A model generated the notes under the pieces. It was not told the DNA's origin, made no database searches, and worked only from the letters and a program-made list of their open reading frames with translations. This document shows positions 1 through 9,880 of a DNA stretch of 64,000 bases, in pieces. This stretch comes from Mycolicibacterium goodii. GTDB lineage: Bacteria > Actinomycetota > Actinomycetes > Mycobacteriales > Mycobacteriaceae. Made by a program: the position numbers and the translations under genes. The stretch spans positions 2,232,001-2,296,000 of the forward strand of contig NZ_CP012150.1 of assembly GCF_001187505.1 (NCBI RefSeq). Reading direction: 5' to 3'. Position 1 is the stretch's first letter; every line of letters starts with the position of its first letter.

Positions 1-75
1 GAACCGGCCACGCGGTGACAGTATCGGCAGGCACCGACATGAGCACCGGCGACAGGCCGGGGATGGTTACCGGAT
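1..75. other. Window-edge intergenic sequence
   Basis: No gene was recognised in this short stretch downstream of the lpqE-like stop codon. In M. tuberculosis radA follows lpqE, but no RadA start (zinc-finger N-terminus) is visible here, so radA, if present, begins beyond the left edge. Confidence 0.4.
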
Positions 76-648
76 CTAGTGGTGTCCGGCCTCGGCGGTC
101 GCGGTGTCGCCGGTCTTGTCGCGACGCGGCTGTTCGCCCGCCGAGATCGGCACGGCGACCGTGGTCTCGCCGTTGTCGAAGGTGAACGTGAAGTCGTAGA
201 GCAGGCCGTTGGTGATCGGCTTCGTCAGCTCCACCTCGGCGGTGACGGCGTCGGCGGCCTCGGCGTTCTCGACGGCCTTGAGCTGTCCGTCGGGCTCTCC
301 GACGAGCAGTACGCCGTCGGCCTTGACCGTGCTGTCACCGCTCAGCGTGACCTTGCCGATGTCGGAGGTGATGGACTTCAGCTTGTTGTCGGCCTCGGAC
401 GAATCGTTGACGGCCACGAACAGCAGCTCGACCGTGGTGCCGGGTTCGACGTAGTCGGCCTGCTGGGGCGCCCGCAGATGGACGTTGCGCAGCGAAACCT
501 GTCCGGTCTGGGCGTTGACCCCGTTGACGGCCGGCTCCTGTGTGGTGGTCTGGGAGATCTGCCCGGCACCGCACGCGGTGAGTGCCACGGCGGCGGCCAG
601 GCCGCACGCAGCCAGACCGGCCGATGTGCGGGATGAGAAGCGGTTCAC
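76..648 (-). CDS. lpqE: LpqE-like lipoprotein
   Basis: A 190-residue exported lipoprotein. The N-terminus has a positively charged start, a hydrophobic stretch and a lipobox LTAC with Cys at about residue 26, so it should be lipidated and anchored outside the membrane. The body is a beta-rich domain and the C-terminus is polar, ending His-His. A GTG start at 648 is preceded by a strong AGGAGG site. It is divergent from carD, as lpqE (Rv3584) is next to carD (Rv3583c) in M. tuberculosis, and the name rests on that order plus the lipobox. The fold resembles copper-chaperone PCuAC/DUF461 proteins only loosely, without a clear metal motif. Function unknown. Confidence 0.75.
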   Translation of the reverse strand: MNRFSSRTSAGLAACGLAAAVALTACGAGQISQTTTQEPAVNGVNAQTGQVSLRNVHLRAPQQADYVEPGTTVELLFVAVNDSSEADNKLKSITSDIGKVTLSGDSTVKADGVLLVGEPDGQLKAVENAEAADAVTAEVELTKPITNGLLYDFTFTFDNGETTVAVPISAGEQPRRDKTGDTATAEAGHH

Positions 649-886
649 TCAAGCCTCCTGAACAGGTTCGCCGTTCTTCGACTATGCAGAGTAGTAGGTG
701 GCGATCATCAGGGGAATGCGAGGGCTTGGCAGGCGCGGATTCCGGCCGCCCACAAGGCGGTCGGGAGTTTGCGCCGGGATCCCTTTCGGCCCCGTAAATC
801 CCGTGGGGATTGCACGAATTCGTCATCGTGTCAACCCCTGCGGTTAACCTGCATGGCCCCTGACCTGCATCGTTGTACACGCATGA

Positions 887-1420
<534 letters not shown>

Positions 1421-1437
1421 TTTCTCGGGACGCAACG

Positions 1438-2118
1438 GTGGCGACGGTTGCCGTCGTTCCGGCAGCAGGCTCGGGTGAGCGGCTGCGCGCGGGACGACCG
1501 AAAGCGTTCGTGACATTGGGGGGAGCACCCCTGTTGGAGCACGCGCTCAGTGGGTTGCGCGCTTCCGGGGTGATCGACCGGATCGTGATCGCGGTACCGC
1601 CCGCGCTCGTCGACGAGTCGAAGCTGGTGTTCGGCGGGGAAGACTCCGTGATCGTCCCCGGTGGGGGCGATCGCACCGAGTCGGTTGCGCTGGCTATCGA
1701 AGCGGCGGGTGACGCGGAGTTCATCCTGGTGCACGACGCGGCGCGGGCGTTGACCCCGCCCACGTTGATCGCCCGCGTGGTGGCGGCGTTGCAGGCGGGG
1801 CACAGCGCGGTCGTACCCGGCCTGGCGCTCACCGACACCATCAAGGCCGTCGACGCCAACGGTGCCGTGCTCGGTACACCCGAGCGGGCCGGGCTGCGGG
1901 CCGTGCAGACACCGCAGGGTTTCCATGCCGACGTGCTGCGGCGGGCCTACCGACGTGCCACCGGCGGCGCCGGTGAGCGCGGCGTGACCGACGACGCCTC
2001 ACTGGTCGAACAACTCGGCACGCCGGTGCAGACGGTCGAGGGCGACCCGCTGGCGTTCAAGATCACCACCCCGCTGGATCTGGTGCTCGCCGAGGCTCTT
2101 CTGGCGGGTCGCGGATGA
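1438..2118 (+). CDS. ispD: 2-C-methyl-D-erythritol 4-phosphate cytidylyltransferase
   Basis: IspD joins CTP and 2-C-methyl-D-erythritol 4-phosphate to give CDP-methylerythritol in the non-mevalonate isoprenoid pathway. The 226-residue protein has the nucleotide-binding signature [17 protein letters not shown] at 8-24 with Arg15 and Lys22, a VHDAAR motif mid-protein, and the C-terminal substrate loop rich in Asp/Glu ([10 protein letters not shown]). The start is GTG at 1438, 17 bases after carD. Its stop overlaps the ispF start by four bases, so the two are translationally coupled. Confidence 0.95.
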   Translation: MATVAVVPAAGSGERLRAGRPKAFVTLGGAPLLEHALSGLRASGVIDRIVIAVPPALVDESKLVFGGEDSVIVPGGGDRTESVALAIEAAGDAEFILVHDAARALTPPTLIARVVAALQAGHSAVVPGLALTDTIKAVDANGAVLGTPERAGLRAVQTPQGFHADVLRRAYRRATGGAGERGVTDDASLVEQLGTPVQTVEGDPLAFKITTPLDLVLAEALLAGRG

Positions 2119-2606
2119 TGCTGCCCCGGATCGGGCTCGGCACCGACGTCCATCCCATCGAGGCGGGCCGCCCGTGCCGTCTGCTGTGCCTGGAGTTCGA
2201 CGACGCCGACGGCTGCGCCGGGCATTCCGACGGCGACGTCGCCGCCCACGCGCTGTGTGACGCGTTGCTCAGCGCTGCCGGGCTCGGCGATCTCGGAACC
2301 GTCTTCGGCACCGACCGGCCGCAGTGGAAAGGCGCCGGCGGCGCCGACATGCTTCGCCACGTCCGCGAGCTGGTGCAGAACGCGGGTTTCCGCGTCGGCA
2401 ATGCCGCGGTCCAGGTCATCGGCAACAGGCCCAAGGTGGGCCCGCGGCGTGAAGAGGCCCAGCGGGTGCTCTCCGAGCTGGTGGGCGCCCCGGTCTCGGT
2501 GTCTGCCACCACCACCGACGGGCTCGGGCTGACCGGCCGCGGCGAGGGTCTGGCGGCCATCGCCACGGCCCTGGTAGTCGCAGAACCGGTCGGTCCTGCA
2601 AAGTAG
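2115..2606 (+). CDS. ispF: 2-C-methyl-D-erythritol 2,4-cyclodiphosphate synthase
   Basis: IspF cyclises CDP-methylerythritol 2-phosphate to the 2,4-cyclodiphosphate with loss of CMP, the step after IspD and IspE. The 163-residue protein is of family length. Zinc ligands are visible as Asp11, His13 and His45 in GLGTDVH and HSDGDVAAH, and the CMP-site signature [15 protein letters not shown] lies near the C-terminus. The ATG at 2115 overlaps the ispD stop (ATGA); a second ATG follows at 2118. Confidence 0.96.
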   Translation: MMLPRIGLGTDVHPIEAGRPCRLLCLEFDDADGCAGHSDGDVAAHALCDALLSAAGLGDLGTVFGTDRPQWKGAGGADMLRHVRELVQNAGFRVGNAAVQVIGNRPKVGPRREEAQRVLSELVGAPVSVSATTTDGLGLTGRGEGLAAIATALVVAEPVGPAK

Positions 2607-2635
2607 CCCTCAAAGGGCCGGTAAGCTGGCACGTC

Positions 2636-4072
2636 GTGACCGATCGCGCTCAAGCCGTCGGGTCGGGCCCTGCCTCCGACTTGCGGCTCTACGACACCAT
2701 GGCGGGTGCCGTACGTGATTTCGTGCCGTTGCGGCCTGGGCACGCTTCGATCTACCTGTGCGGTGCGACCGTGCAAGGTCTACCGCACATCGGACACGTC
2801 CGGAGTGGGGTTGCGTTCGACGTGTTGCGCCGCTGGCTGACCGCCAACGGCTACGACGTCGCGTTCATCCGCAATGTCACCGACATCGACGACAAGATCC
2901 TCAACAAGGCCGCCGACGCGGGCCGTCCGTGGTGGGAGTGGGCCGCCACCTACGAGCGTGCGTTCTCGGCCGCCTACGACGCGCTGGGCGTGCTCCCCCC
3001 GTCGGCCGAGCCGAGGGCCACCGGTCACATCACCCAGATGGTCGAGCTCATCGAGCGGCTCATCGACAAGGGCCATGCCTACGCCGCGGGCGGCGACGTG
3101 TACTTCGACGTGTTGAGCCTGCCGGACTACGGGCAGCTGTCGGGTCACCGCATCGACGACGTGCACCAGGGCGAGGGCGTGGCGACCGGGAAACGCGACC
3201 AGCGCGACTTCACCCTGTGGAAGGGCGCCAAGCCCGGTGAGCCGTCGTGGCCGACGCCGTGGGGCCGCGGCAGACCCGGCTGGCACACCGAGTGCGTGGC
3301 GATGTGCGAGGCCTATCTGGGCCCCGAGTTCGACATCCACGCCGGCGGTATGGATCTGGTGTTCCCGCACCACGAGAACGAGATCGCGCAGGCGCACGGC
3401 GCCGGTGACGGGTTCGCCCGGTACTGGCTGCACAACGGCTGGGTCACCATGGGCGGCGAGAAGATGAGCAAGTCGCTGGGCAACGTGCTCTCGATTCCCG
3501 CTGTGCTGCAACGGGTTCGGGCCGCCGAGCTGCGCTACTACCTGGGCAGCGCGCATTACCGGTCCATGTTGGAGTTCTCCGAGACCGCACTGCAGGACGC
3601 GGTCAAGGCCTACTCGGGCATCGAGGACTTCCTGCACCGGGTGTGCAGCCGGGTCGGTTCGGTTCCGGTCGGCGAATGGACACCCAAGTTCGCCGCGGCC
3701 CTCGACGACGATCTGTCGGTGCCGATGGCGCTGGCCGAGATCCACGCCGCGCGCGCCGAGGGCAACCGCGCGCTGGATTCCGGCGACCACGAGGGCGCGA
3801 TGAAGCAGGCGTCGTCGATCCGGGCGATGATGGACATCCTCGGTTGCGATCCGCTCAACGAGCGTTGGGAGTCGCGCGATGCGACCTCGGCCGCGCTCAA
3901 TGCCGTCGACGTGCTGGTGCAGTGGGCGTTGGCCAGCCGCGCCGAGGCCCGTGAGCGTCGGGACTGGGCGGCCGCCGACGCGATCCGCGATAGGCTCAAG
4001 GAAGCCGGTATCGAGGTCACCGACACCGCTGACGGCCCGCAATGGGCCCTGACAGAGCGGGACAGCAGGTAA
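2636..4072 (+). CDS. cysS: Cysteinyl-tRNA synthetase
   Basis: Charges tRNA-Cys with cysteine in the cytoplasm. The 478-residue class I synthetase has the zinc-ligand Cys42, the HIGH signature at 51-54, the zinc motif [18 protein letters not shown], and KMSKS at 276-280. The GTG start at 2636 adds a short N-terminal extension before the conserved LRLYDT region; a later start cannot be excluded. It follows ispF by 29 bases and overlaps the methyltransferase start by one base (TAATG). Zinc in the active site is notable given the zinc-sparing genes downstream. Confidence 0.96.
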   Translation: MTDRAQAVGSGPASDLRLYDTMAGAVRDFVPLRPGHASIYLCGATVQGLPHIGHVRSGVAFDVLRRWLTANGYDVAFIRNVTDIDDKILNKAADAGRPWWEWAATYERAFSAAYDALGVLPPSAEPRATGHITQMVELIERLIDKGHAYAAGGDVYFDVLSLPDYGQLSGHRIDDVHQGEGVATGKRDQRDFTLWKGAKPGEPSWPTPWGRGRPGWHTECVAMCEAYLGPEFDIHAGGMDLVFPHHENEIAQAHGAGDGFARYWLHNGWVTMGGEKMSKSLGNVLSIPAVLQRVRAAELRYYLGSAHYRSMLEFSETALQDAVKAYSGIEDFLHRVCSRVGSVPVGEWTPKFAAALDDDLSVPMALAEIHAARAEGNRALDSGDHEGAMKQASSIRAMMDILGCDPLNERWESRDATSAALNAVDVLVQWALASRAEARERRDWAAADAIRDRLKEAGIEVTDTADGPQWALTERDSR

Positions 4073-5016
4073 TGGCCGGAAATTCACAACGGCGCGGCGC
4101 GGTCCGCAAGCCCGGGACCAAGAAGGGCCCGACCGTCGGCTCGGGTGGGGTGCGCAGGCGCGGGCTCGAGGGACGCGGCGCGACGCCGCCGGCGCATCTG
4201 CGGCCCAACCATCCGGCGGCCAAGAAGGCCAGGGCCGCGGCCAAGGCGCAGCAGCAGCGCGCCTCCCGCAAGACCGACGACACCGAACTCGTCCTCGGGC
4301 GCAATCCGGTGCTGGAATGCCTGCGCGCCGAGGTGCCTGCCACCGCGCTGTACGTCGCGCTCGGCACCGACGCCGACGAGCGGGTGACCGAGTCCGTCCA
4401 GATCGCCGCCGACCGTGGCATCTCGATCCTGGAGGTGCCGCGCACCGACCTGGACCGCATGAGCAACCACGGACTGCATCAGGGCATGGGGCTGCAGGTG
4501 CCGCCGTACCAGTACGCGCACCCCGACGATCTGCTCGGCGCGGCCACCGCCGACGCCGCACCCGCGCTGCTGGTCGCGCTCGACAACATCTCCGATCCGC
4601 GCAACCTGGGCGCGATCGTGCGTTCGGTGGCGGCGTTCGCCGGCCACGGTGTGGTGATCCCGCAGCGCCGGTCGGCGTCGGTCACCGCGGTCGCGTGGCG
4701 CACCAGCGCCGGTGCCGCCGCGCGGATCCCCGTGGCACGTGCGACGAACCTCAACCGGACCCTCAAGAGCTGGGCCGACGCCGGGTTGCAGATCGTCGGC
4801 CTCGATGCGGGCGGTGACACCACCCTCGACGAACTCGACGCGTCCGGCCCGACGGTCGTCGTCGTCGGCTCCGAAGGCAAGGGGCTGTCGCGGTTGGTGC
4901 GCGAGCATTGCGACGCGGTCGTGTCGATCCCGATGGCCGGGCCCACCGAATCGCTCAACGCGTCGGTGGCCGCCGGTGTGGTCCTCGCCGAGATCGCCCG
5001 TCAGCGCCGCAGCTGA
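4072..5016 (+). CDS. rlmB: 23S rRNA 2'-O-ribose methyltransferase, TrmH/SpoU family
   Basis: A 314-residue SPOUT methyltransferase that probably methylates a ribose in 23S rRNA, equivalent to Rv3579c. A long basic, Ala/Lys/Arg-rich N-terminal tail (about 1-65) precedes the substrate-binding domain ([12 protein letters not shown] onward). The catalytic domain has motif 1 [20 protein letters not shown], motif 2 [15 protein letters not shown] and motif 3 [20 protein letters not shown], which forms the trefoil-knot cofactor site. The start at 4072 overlaps the cysS stop. The exact nucleotide (Gm2251-type or other) cannot be read from sequence, so rlmB is a family-level name. Confidence 0.88.
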   Translation: MAGNSQRRGAVRKPGTKKGPTVGSGGVRRRGLEGRGATPPAHLRPNHPAAKKARAAAKAQQQRASRKTDDTELVLGRNPVLECLRAEVPATALYVALGTDADERVTESVQIAADRGISILEVPRTDLDRMSNHGLHQGMGLQVPPYQYAHPDDLLGAATADAAPALLVALDNISDPRNLGAIVRSVAAFAGHGVVIPQRRSASVTAVAWRTSAGAAARIPVARATNLNRTLKSWADAGLQIVGLDAGGDTTLDELDASGPTVVVVGSEGKGLSRLVREHCDAVVSIPMAGPTESLNASVAAGVVLAEIARQRRS

Positions 5017-5025
5017 CCGGCCGGC

Positions 5026-6315
5026 TCAGCCGAAAAGCCTTAGGCTCAGCCACAATCCGAGCACCGCGGCGACCAGCGTCAGCGGTGTGGTGACCAGGCC
5101 GACCCGGCTGAACTCCCCGGCCTTGGCCGCCAGGCCTTCCCGGTGGACGACGTGGCGCCACAACAGGTTCGACAGCGAGCCCACGTACGTCAGGTTCGGG
5201 CCCACGTTGACACCGATCAGCACTGCCAGCACCGCGCCGGGACCCGCGGCCGCCACCAGCGGCAGCAGCACCAGCACCGCGGGCAGGTTGTTGACCAGAT
5301 TGGCCAGCACCGCCGCGACCGCGGCGTAGCCCAGCAGCGCGGGCAACGAGTCACCGTCGGGCAGCACATCGCGCATGGCCGCCGCAGGCCCGTTGAGCAC
5401 CACCGCGTCGACCACCACGCCCAGGCACAGCACGAACGCCAGAAACGGCACGTTGACCGCGCGCACGATGCCGCGCGCGGTGCTGCGCCGCTGCGCGAGA
5501 CTGCGGATCCCTAGCACCACCGCGCCGGCCAGGGCCGCCCACGCGGGCGCGATGTCCAGCACGGAGGTCACCGCGAAACCGGCCAGGGTCAGGCCGAGCA
5601 CCACGAGGACGAACAGCGGCAGCTCCGGCGGTGGCGGCGCCGTCTCCGGCTCCGGACGTGCCCGCAGTTCGGCACTGAAAAGCCAACTCAGCAAGGCGAA
5701 TTCGACTGCGACCGTGGCCAGCCACGGTATCGCCATGACCGCGCTGAACTCCACGAAGGTCAACCCGGCGACCGTGAACGCCAACAGGTTGGTCAGGTTC
5801 GACACCGGGAACAGCAGCGACGCCGAGTTGGCCAGATGCGCCGAGGCGTACGCGTGCGGGCGGGGTGCGATCGCGAGCGTGCGGGCCGTGGCGAGCACCA
5901 CCGGCGTCAGCAGCACCACCGTCGCGTCCAGGCTCAACACCGCCGTCGTCGTCGCGCCGATGACGAACACCCGCAGCAGCAGTTTGCGGGGGTGGCCGCG
6001 GCTGGCGCGGGCCATGAGCGTGCCCGCGGCGTGGAACAGGCCCTCGTCGTCACACAAATGCGCGAGCACCAGCACCGCCGCGAGGAACCCGACGACCGGC
6101 AGCAGCCGGCCGGCCTCGTCCACGGCGTCGTGCACCGAGATCACGCCGAAGGCGATCAGCAGTCCGGCAGCGGGCACGGCCGCCACGGCCTCGGGCCATC
6201 CGTTCGGGCGCACCATCGCAAAGGTCAGCACGACGACCAGCGCGATGAGCGCCAGCGTCAGCGCCAGGACCCGCTCCCGGTCCGTGCCGCGCTCCAGGGG
6301 TCGCTGCGCCGCCAC
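5026..6315 (-). CDS. ArsB/NhaD-type ion transporter
   Basis: A 429-residue membrane protein with about 10-12 hydrophobic segments, in the ion-transporter superfamily that contains ArsB arsenite exporters. It corresponds by position to arsB2 (Rv3578). An ISVHDAVDE loop and repeated Asn-rich turns (LVNNLPAVLVLLPL, NVGPNLTYVGSLSNLLWR) fit the two inverted repeats of this superfamily. No arsR or arsC is nearby, so arsenite as substrate is unproven. The GTG start at 6315 lies 58 bases inside the upstream gene, suggesting coupled translation. Confidence 0.72.
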   Translation of the reverse strand: MAAQRPLERGTDRERVLALTLALIALVVVLTFAMVRPNGWPEAVAAVPAAGLLIAFGVISVHDAVDEAGRLLPVVGFLAAVLVLAHLCDDEGLFHAAGTLMARASRGHPRKLLLRVFVIGATTTAVLSLDATVVLLTPVVLATARTLAIAPRPHAYASAHLANSASLLFPVSNLTNLLAFTVAGLTFVEFSAVMAIPWLATVAVEFALLSWLFSAELRARPEPETAPPPPELPLFVLVVLGLTLAGFAVTSVLDIAPAWAALAGAVVLGIRSLAQRRSTARGIVRAVNVPFLAFVLCLGVVVDAVVLNGPAAAMRDVLPDGDSLPALLGYAAVAAVLANLVNNLPAVLVLLPLVAAAGPGAVLAVLIGVNVGPNLTYVGSLSNLLWRHVVHREGLAAKAGEFSRVGLVTTPLTLVAAVLGLWLSLRLFG

Positions 6316-7208
6316 AGGGTCGGCAGGTGCAGTGCGACGCCGTCGTGCGCGGCCAGCGTGGTCAGCACCCGCATGGTTTCGTCGAGATCATCGGCGGCGT
6401 ACGGCAGCGCCCGCAGCGGCCGGTGCAGCGGCCGGAAGAAGTCGTCCCAGTGGATCAGCACCACGCGGCGCGCGCCGACGGTGCGTACGGTCTCGGTCCA
6501 GTAGTCGGTGAGGTAGCGCTCGGGCTGCATCCCGAGCTGCCCGACACCGAGGTACACGACGTCGGCGCGGTGTCCGGCGAGGGCCCCGGGCACCGCGCCC
6601 GCGCTGCCGACGATCAGCAGGCGACGATCGCTGGGGCGGTGGTGCACCAGGGTCGACCACGCCTCACCGCACCGGTACGCCGACGCTTTCACCGGGGGTA
6701 CGACGGGTTGGGTGATGGTGCCCGGGAACCGGTCGGGTGGGCAGTGTTCGGAGACGAACAGCGCGACGTCGTAGGCGCCGAGGCGAACGGCCTCGCCCGG
6801 TGTCGCGGTGACGATCCGGTCGGCGGGCAGACCGCCGCCGATGCCGATCTGGGCGGCCGACGCACCGCCGACCAGGGTCGCGCCGGTGCGTTCGGCGACG
6901 ACGGCCGAGTCCATCGCGTGGTCGAAGTGGGTGTGCACCGGCAGCACGGCGTCGAGGCGGTCCACGCCGAGCCGGGCCAGGCAGCCGTCGATGCGCGGCC
7001 GGCTCGGCGTGAGCGTACGCACGGCCACGGTGAGCAGGTTGGGGCGGCTGAAGAACCCGTCGGTCAGCAGTGCCGACCTCCCGTCGTCGACCAGCAGCGT
7101 CGTGACACCGGCCCACGTGACGGTTACCGGGGAATCCGCTGTGGCCGAGGGCACGTCGAAGAACCGCGCGTAGTCGGCCAGGTCGGGCCTGCCGGGTTTG
7201 AGCCGCAT
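6258..7208 (-). CDS. Metallo-beta-lactamase-fold hydrolase
   Basis: A 316-residue protein equivalent in position to Rv3577. The motif HTHFDHAMDS gives the HxHxDH metal-binding signature of the metallo-beta-lactamase superfamily, and a later SEHCPPDRFPG loop plus LIHWDDF near the C-terminus can supply further ligands. No signal peptide is seen. It resembles UlaG/RomA-type cytoplasmic hydrolases, not antibiotic beta-lactamases. The substrate is unknown. It precedes and overlaps the ArsB-like transporter. Confidence 0.75.
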   Translation of the reverse strand: MRLKPGRPDLADYARFFDVPSATADSPVTVTWAGVTTLLVDDGRSALLTDGFFSRPNLLTVAVRTLTPSRPRIDGCLARLGVDRLDAVLPVHTHFDHAMDSAVVAERTGATLVGGASAAQIGIGGGLPADRIVTATPGEAVRLGAYDVALFVSEHCPPDRFPGTITQPVVPPVKASAYRCGEAWSTLVHHRPSDRRLLIVGSAGAVPGALAGHRADVVYLGVGQLGMQPERYLTDYWTETVRTVGARRVVLIHWDDFFRPLHRPLRALPYAADDLDETMRVLTTLAAHDGVALHLPTLWRRSDPWSAARTGSGSWR

Positions 7209-7230
7209 GGCCCCACCCTAAGGTGGGCGG

Positions 7231-7479
7231 TCATCCGTAGCGACGTCGGAACTTCTCCACCTGACCCGCGGAGTCGATGTGCCGTGCCGATCCGGTCCAG
7301 AACGGATGCGAATCGCTGGTGACGTCGACCACGATGAGCGGGTAGGTCTTCGGCCCGCTGGGGGTGGGCCATTCGATGGTGCGGGTGCTGGTGGCCGTCG
7401 AGCGAGTGAGGAACTGCGCGCCGGTGGCAGCGTCCTGGAACACCACCGGGTGGTAGTCGGGGTGGATGCCGGGTTTCAC
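7231..7479 (-). CDS. rpmE2: Alternative ribosomal protein L31 (zinc-free, type B)
   Basis: An 82-residue L31 of the type B/C-minus class: it starts [14 protein letters not shown], has the conserved SDSHPFWTG motif, and contains no cysteine, so it cannot bind the zinc that normal L31 carries in its CxxC motifs. Such paralogues replace the zinc protein in ribosomes during zinc starvation and release zinc. The GTG at 7479 is chosen because the family begins there; its first bases overlap the mrf stop (GTGA). It is the last gene of the mrf-rpmE2 unit. Confidence 0.93.
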   Translation of the reverse strand: MKPGIHPDYHPVVFQDAATGAQFLTRSTATSTRTIEWPTPSGPKTYPLIVVDVTSDSHPFWTGSARHIDSAGQVEKFRRRYG

Positions 7480-8669
7480 GATGGTTCTCCTGTCTGGGTG
7501 TGGCGTGCGGCGGCTTGGTCTGTCTGCTCGGGTTGGCACGGTTCCTGGTGCCAGTCGCCGAACGGGTCGGGGTAGTGACGCCACACCTCGGGGTGGGCGA
7601 ACTCGGCGTCGGTGAGCAGGGCGCCGCGCAGTGCGTCGAGGATGATCTCGGTGCGGGCGCCGCAGGCCAGGATGGCCAGCGATACGTGCCGGTCACCGAA
7701 ATCCGGGTCCCAGTCGATGGCCGCCAGCGCGCGCCACTGTGGATCCGTGTAGGCAAACTCGCTGGAATCCATTGCGGCCAGCCACTTTCCGGCGGTGCTG
7801 ACACGCAGCCCGCCGCCGGCCGATTCGATCCACATGACCTCGGCGTCCCGGTTGGCCAGCCAGGCGCGGCCGCGGGTGCGCACCACGCCGTCGAGCAGCA
7901 GGTCGATGGCCGCATGCAGCCGCACCGGGTGGAACGGACGCCGTGCGGTGAACTCGATGATGCGCACTGCGCCGTCGGCCGTCAGCGGCGGTTGTCCGGC
8001 CAGCAGGGAGTCGCGCGGCGAGAGCGCCCGTCCGCGTGGGCTGTCCGGTTCGAGGTGGGCCATGGCCAGCTCGAGGCGGTCCGGCCCGACCGTGATGCGT
8101 GCGCGGGGCGCGAGCCTGCGCAGCACCGCCAGTGTCGTGGCCTCCGGTTCGCCGAGCACGAGGACGTCGGCGACCTCGGCCTGCCCGACCACCACCTGCG
8201 CGGCCGTGCGGCCGTCGGCGAGTTCGTCCTCGCCGAGCGCCTGTTCCAGCCACGCCGCGGTGTCCACGCATGTCACCACGGCTGCCACCGCCACGTCGCG
8301 GGCCGCGGGTCCGTCGATGTACCCGGGGCCGACCCGTACGTGCACGTTGTCGATGGCCCAGCGCACGGGTTCGGGTTCGAGCCAGGGCATCAGCTGCACG
8401 ACGATGCGGGTCACGTCGGCGCGCCGGTGCAGGCGGCGCAGCAGGATCAGCAGATCGTCACGCACCGTGCAGGACACGCATCCGTGCACCAGCTCAAGCA
8501 CCCACTTCGAGCTGTCGACCGAACTGGCCACGGTGCGGACGACCACATGGCCGTCGAAGGTGTGGCTGACGAGCAGTGTGCCAGGGGCCTTGAGCAGTTC
8601 CTCGACGACGGCCCGACCGGTTCCGCGGGCGTCATCCTGTCCGGCGACCAGCACTACCGGCGTACGCAT
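7476..8669 (-). CDS. mrf: Mrf, ribosome-hibernation recruitment factor (CobW-like)
   Basis: A 397-residue COG0523/CobW-related protein. It matches in position and type the M. smegmatis Mpy-recruitment factor (MSMEG_6069 from memory), which brings the hibernation factor Mpy to ribosomes when zinc is scarce, and its M. tuberculosis relative Rv0106. The N-terminus [20 protein letters not shown] occupies the P-loop position but lacks the GxxGxGK[ST] Walker A of true GTPases; the metal loop is [10 protein letters not shown], keeping CxxC. The C-terminal CobW_C domain ends in a Gln/His/Thr-rich tail. It shares the Zur-type promoter region with rpmB2. Confidence 0.88.
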   Translation of the reverse strand: MRTPVVLVAGQDDARGTGRAVVEELLKAPGTLLVSHTFDGHVVVRTVASSVDSSKWVLELVHGCVSCTVRDDLLILLRRLHRRADVTRIVVQLMPWLEPEPVRWAIDNVHVRVGPGYIDGPAARDVAVAAVVTCVDTAAWLEQALGEDELADGRTAAQVVVGQAEVADVLVLGEPEATTLAVLRRLAPRARITVGPDRLELAMAHLEPDSPRGRALSPRDSLLAGQPPLTADGAVRIIEFTARRPFHPVRLHAAIDLLLDGVVRTRGRAWLANRDAEVMWIESAGGGLRVSTAGKWLAAMDSSEFAYTDPQWRALAAIDWDPDFGDRHVSLAILACGARTEIILDALRGALLTDAEFAHPEVWRHYPDPFGDWHQEPCQPEQTDQAAARHTQTGEPS

Positions 8670-8690
8670 TGAGGCCTCCCGGTTTGATTA

Positions 8691-8712
8691 TTGAAAACGA
8701 TTATCATTATCG
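8691..8712. promoter_or_regulatory. Zur-type operator between mrf and rpmB2
   Basis: TTGAAAACGATTATCATTAT begins an AT-rich imperfect palindrome standing out from about 68% GC flanks. It lies 22 bases from the mrf start and 31 bases from the rpmB2 start, so one site can serve both divergent promoters. The same GAAAA-N-TATCATT pattern recurs at the other zinc genes in this window. Assignment to Zur is by family knowledge and gene content. Confidence 0.75.
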
Positions 8713-8742
8713 TAGAAGATACCGCACGACGAAGGAGAGTCA

Positions 8743-8979
8743 ATGTCGGCCCACTGCCAGGTGACCGGGCGCCGCCCCGGATTCGGGAACTCGGTCTCGC
8801 ACTCACACCGGCGCACCCCGAGACGCTGGGATCCCAACATCCAGAACAAGACCTATTACCTGCCGTCGGAGGGTCGACGAATCCGATTGCGGCTCAGCGC
8901 AAAAGGCATCAAGGTGATCGACCGCGACGGCATCGAAGCCGTCGTCGCCCGAATGCGTGCGAGGGGAGAGAAGATCTGA
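8743..8979 (+). CDS. rpmB2: Alternative ribosomal protein L28
   Basis: A 78-residue L28 paralogue beginning [20 protein letters not shown], with the family motif [12 protein letters not shown]. Only one cysteine (Cys5) remains, so the usual zinc ribbon is broken. It heads a four-gene ribosomal unit (L28-L33-S14-S18) under the Zur-type site; GAAGGAGAG precedes the ATG. The stop shares its last base with the L33 start (TGATG). Confidence 0.94.
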   Translation: MSAHCQVTGRRPGFGNSVSHSHRRTPRRWDPNIQNKTYYLPSEGRRIRLRLSAKGIKVIDRDGIEAVVARMRARGEKI

Positions 8980-9143
8980 TGGCCCGCAACGACATCCGGC
9001 CCATCGTGAAACTGCGGTCCACCGCGGGAACCGGGTACACCTACGTCACCCGCAAAAACCGCCGCAACGACCCGGACCGCATCGTGCTCAGAAAATACGA
9101 CCCGGTGCTGCGCCGCCACGTCGACTTCCGCGAGGAGCGCTGA
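8979..9143 (+). CDS. rpmG2: Alternative ribosomal protein L33
   Basis: A 54-residue L33 ([24 protein letters not shown] start, [18 protein letters not shown] core). It has no cysteine and is the zinc-independent form. The ATG at 8979 overlaps the L28 stop by one base and its own stop overlaps the S14 start, so the four ribosomal genes are translationally coupled. Confidence 0.95.
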   Translation: MARNDIRPIVKLRSTAGTGYTYVTRKNRRNDPDRIVLRKYDPVLRRHVDFREER

Positions 9144-9448
9144 TGGCGAAGAAGTCGAAGATCGTCCGCAACGAGCAGCGGCGAGAACTGGTACAGCGCT
9201 ACGCCGAACGCCGCGCCGAACTCAAGAGGGTCATCCGTGATCCGGCCAGTTCGCCGGCGGGACGCGCGGCCGCGGTCAGCGCACTGCAGCGGCTGCCGCG
9301 CGACTCCAGCCCGGTGCGGCTACGCAACCGCGATGTCGTCGACGGCCGACCGCGCGGGCATCTGCGCAAGTTCGGGTTGTCCCGGGTGCGGATGCGCGAG
9401 ATGGCCCACCGCGGCGAGTTGCCGGGTGTGCGGAAGGCGAGTTGGTGA
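9143..9448 (+). CDS. rpsN2: Alternative ribosomal protein S14
   Basis: A 101-residue S14 of the long, zinc-free class: [17 protein letters not shown] start, the [15 protein letters not shown] loop, and the conserved [14 protein letters not shown] and [13 protein letters not shown]-terminus. No cysteine is present, whereas the zinc form is about 61 residues with four. Starts and stops overlap its neighbours by one base. Confidence 0.95.
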   Translation: MAKKSKIVRNEQRRELVQRYAERRAELKRVIRDPASSPAGRAAAVSALQRLPRDSSPVRLRNRDVVDGRPRGHLRKFGLSRVRMREMAHRGELPGVRKASW

Positions 9449-9702
9449 TGGCGTCCAAGGCAAACAGAAAACGCGGTACCGCAACCGAACTCAAGAAAAG
9501 GCGGCGCAATCAGCTCGAGGCGCTCGGTGTGGACACCGTCGACTACAAGGATGTCGCGGTGCTGCGCACCTTCCTCAGCGAGCACGGCAAGATCCGCTCG
9601 CGCCACATCACCGGGTTGACGCCGCAGCAGCAACGGCAGGTCGCGACCGCGATCAAGAATGCCCGCGAGATGGCGCTGCTGCCGGTGGTGGGTCCGCGCT
9701 GA
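9448..9702 (+). CDS. rpsR2: Alternative ribosomal protein S18
   Basis: An 84-residue S18 ([33 protein letters not shown] core) without cysteines, so it is the zinc-independent paralogue. The ATG at 9448 is chosen over in-frame TTG (9442) and GTG (9445) because it gives the same one-base overlap as the rest of the unit. It ends only about 15 bases before the cobalamin riboswitch. Confidence 0.94.
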   Translation: MASKANRKRGTATELKKRRRNQLEALGVDTVDYKDVAVLRTFLSEHGKIRSRHITGLTPQQQRQVATAIKNAREMALLPVVGPR

Positions 9703-9714
9703 GGCGCGCGGTAT

Positions 9715-9860
9715 GACACCATCGGTGCCGAAGGCGACTGCGGTCCGAGGAAGCCGGTGCGAATCCGGCACGGTCCCGCCACTGTGAGCGATGCCCCCGG
9801 GCGTCCAGAGTCAGACACTCTCCGCAGTCACCACCTCGTAGGTGCTGGGGCGGATCTCCC
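9715..9860 (+). ncRNA. Cobalamin (B12) riboswitch
   Basis: The leader contains the conserved B12 core: GAGGAAGCCGGTGCGAATCC (9747-9766), a CGGTCCCGCCACTGTGAGCG stretch (9771-9790) with the B12 box GCCACTG at 9778-9784, and a 3' TCAGACACTC segment. Order and spacing match the cobalamin aptamer. Outer boundaries are estimated. The following GGGG-N7-CCCC helix (9846-9860) just before the GAGG/GGAGAG ribosome site of the next gene could be the expression platform, acting on translation. It lies directly behind rpsR2 and ahead of a BtuFCD-like transporter. Confidence 0.9.
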
Positions 9861-9880
9861 CGGCGAGGAATGGAGAGAAC

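Noticed and set aside
5375..6511. Open frame of 378 codons on the + strand
   Set aside because: Antisense to the ArsB-like gene; Ser/Thr/Ala/Arg-rich without domains, a typical shadow frame.
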